Source: Hoylesella loescheii DSM 19665 = JCM 12249 = ATCC 15930
GTDB lineage: Bacteria > Bacteroidota > Bacteroidia > Bacteroidales > Bacteroidaceae
Reading direction: 5' to 3'
Length of the DNA stretch: 64,000 bases
Assembly: GCF_000378085.1 (NCBI RefSeq)
Contig: NZ_KB899213.1
Location: 124,001-188,000, forward strand
The notes beneath the pieces were generated by a model. That model worked only from the letters and a program-made list of their open reading frames with translations. It did no database searches and was not told the DNA's origin. Shown here one piece after another: positions 63,128 to 64,000 of this stretch (position 1 is its first letter; every line of letters starts with the position of its first letter). The translations under genes and the position numbers were made by a program.

Positions 63128-64000
63128 ATGGCAACGCAAGACAGAATAAGTATCCCCGCAAGTCGATATGGCTGGGCCATACAAAGGGCAGGGCTAACGG
63201 TGGATGGCTACATAAAAAGTCATCCCAAAACTGCATTGCCCCAATGGATGGATGGAACGAAACAGCCTACGATAAAGCAACTTGAAGATTTTGCCAAACG
63301 TGTAAACGTTCCCTTTGGTTTCCTTTTGTTAGAGACTGTTCCAACAGAGGCGGTCCCATTTCCTGTGTTTCGCGGTGAAGCTGGACAGCACAACGGTTTC
63401 GACCTGAACGTGTACGACACAGTTAATGCAGTGAAAAGGCGGCAAGAGTGGTTGGAAGATTACCTTAGGGATAACGAACTGGATACTTGCCGATTGGTAG
63501 GTGCGGTAAGCCTGCAGACGCCAATTGCTAATGCAGTGGATAGCTTGCGAAAGGAATTGGGACTTGAACCCAAATGGGCTTTCGAACAACCCTCTACCGA
63601 AGTGGCTGTGAAGATTGTCACTGAGTGTTTAGAGGGCGCAGGCGTATTTGTGGCCTTCAATGGCGTAGTGGGAAATAATACCCATCGCCCATTAGATGTG
63701 TCGGAATGCAGAGGTTTCGCCCTTGTCAATGAGGTTGCGCCCTATATCTTCATAAACAGCGCCGATGCACCAGTCGCACAATTGTTTACGCTCATACACG
63801 AAGCGGCCCACCTGATGTTAGGCGTTAGTGCTGGCCATGCTGCCACCGACACTTTGAGTAATGATGCCTTGGAGCATTATTGTGACCGTGTTGCTGCAGA
63901 GTTTTTAGTTCCGCACCAGGTTTTAACTGGTACTTGGGATGGTGATATCAAACGCATAGCTAAGAAATTTAAAGTGAGCGAACTTGTTATTGCCCGTAGG
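63128..64000 (+). CDS. XRE-type regulator fused to ImmA/IrrE metallopeptidase (3' end off window)
   Basis: 291 codons are visible and the frame is still open at the window edge. The N-terminal part (about 8-72) is a diverged helix-turn-helix: YGWAIQRAGLTVDGYIKSH, then ALPQWMDGTKQPTIKQLEDF and AKRVNVPFGFLLLE. The C-terminal part is an ImmA/IrrE (DUF955) zinc peptidase with H224-E-A-A-H228 in FTLIHEAAHLMLG, followed by EHYCDRVAAEFLVPHQVL, the segment holding the third ligand. Related proteins are the antitoxin half of toxin-antitoxin pairs or cleave repressors to induce mobile elements. A partner gene, if any, lies beyond position 64000. Confidence 0.9.
   Translation, partial: MATQDRISIPASRYGWAIQRAGLTVDGYIKSHPKTALPQWMDGTKQPTIKQLEDFAKRVNVPFGFLLLETVPTEAVPFPVFRGEAGQHNGFDLNVYDTVNAVKRRQEWLEDYLRDNELDTCRLVGAVSLQTPIANAVDSLRKELGLEPKWAFEQPSTEVAVKIVTECLEGAGVFVAFNGVVGNNTHRPLDVSECRGFALVNEVAPYIFINSADAPVAQLFTLIHEAAHLMLGVSAGHAATDTLSNDALEHYCDRVAAEFLVPHQVLTGTWDGDIKRIAKKFKVSELVIARR

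Overview
The window looks like chromosomal DNA of a Bacteroidota bacterium, most likely a Prevotella-type organism (family Prevotellaceae). The evidence is the promoter grammar (TTG, about 20 bp, then TAnnTTTGC, in front of many genes), two SusC/SusD loci, lipoproteins with Cys-Ser-Ser-Asp-Asp export signals, a type IX secretion sorting domain on an extracellular glycosidase, a Bacteroidetes-type ECF sigma factor, and a levan locus whose gene order matches that recalled for Bacteroides thetaiotaomicron. I see no rRNA, tRNA, transposase, phage gene or CRISPR array.

Layout. 1-2.6 kb: TlpA-like thioredoxin, then greA, a HIT protein and the fluoride channel crcB. 3.7-13 kb: a leftward operon of TonB-dependent receptor, DUF4876 surface lipoprotein, DUF6850 outer-membrane barrel and M16 zinc protease, which I read as a possible protein or peptide capture-and-digest system. 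13-15 kb: a polysaccharide flippase and a stub of a FecR-type anti-sigma factor. 16.4-20.2 kb: a TetR regulator with a palindromic operator, two tandem CPBP membrane proteases and an alpha/beta hydrolase. 20.4-33.9 kb: a putative N-glycan locus (DUF1735-LamG lipoprotein, GH18, SusD, SusC, then a T9SS-exported GH85 and an orphan ECF sigma factor). 34-44 kb: gpmA, a GH2 beta-galactosidase, a structured RNA gene and a second M16 protease. 45-48.6 kb: a PlsC-like acyltransferase and an MMPL/RND exporter. 49-62.3 kb: a small lipoprotein and the levan/fructan locus (fructokinase, MFS permease, two GH32 enzymes, DUF4960 binding lipoprotein, SusD, SusC). 62.7-64 kb: a second structured RNA candidate and the start of an XRE-ImmA/IrrE gene cut by the window edge.

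The most unusual content is between the genes. The large gaps (2.6-3.7, 15.0-16.4, 27.5-29.1, 35.1-36.2, 39.5-40.2, 43.9-45.0 and 48.6-49.1 kb) are built from a small set of dispersed modular repeats. D elements are about 120 bp with inverted ends reading GAGTTCGGGATAAGA. B elements are about 330 bp and carry an array of 22-bp palindromic repeats. A elements are GC-rich hairpins, often in inverted pairs. Short 66-bp and 88-bp modules are joined at a shared 13-bp hairpin box, ACCGC-TAC-GCGGT. Two loci 37 kb apart carry the same 585-bp D-B-D composite in opposite orientation, and one D element is split at its box by an A-A composite. Three transcription units without a credible ORF (about 62, 245 and 195 nt) have a promoter and a terminator and are proposed as small RNAs.
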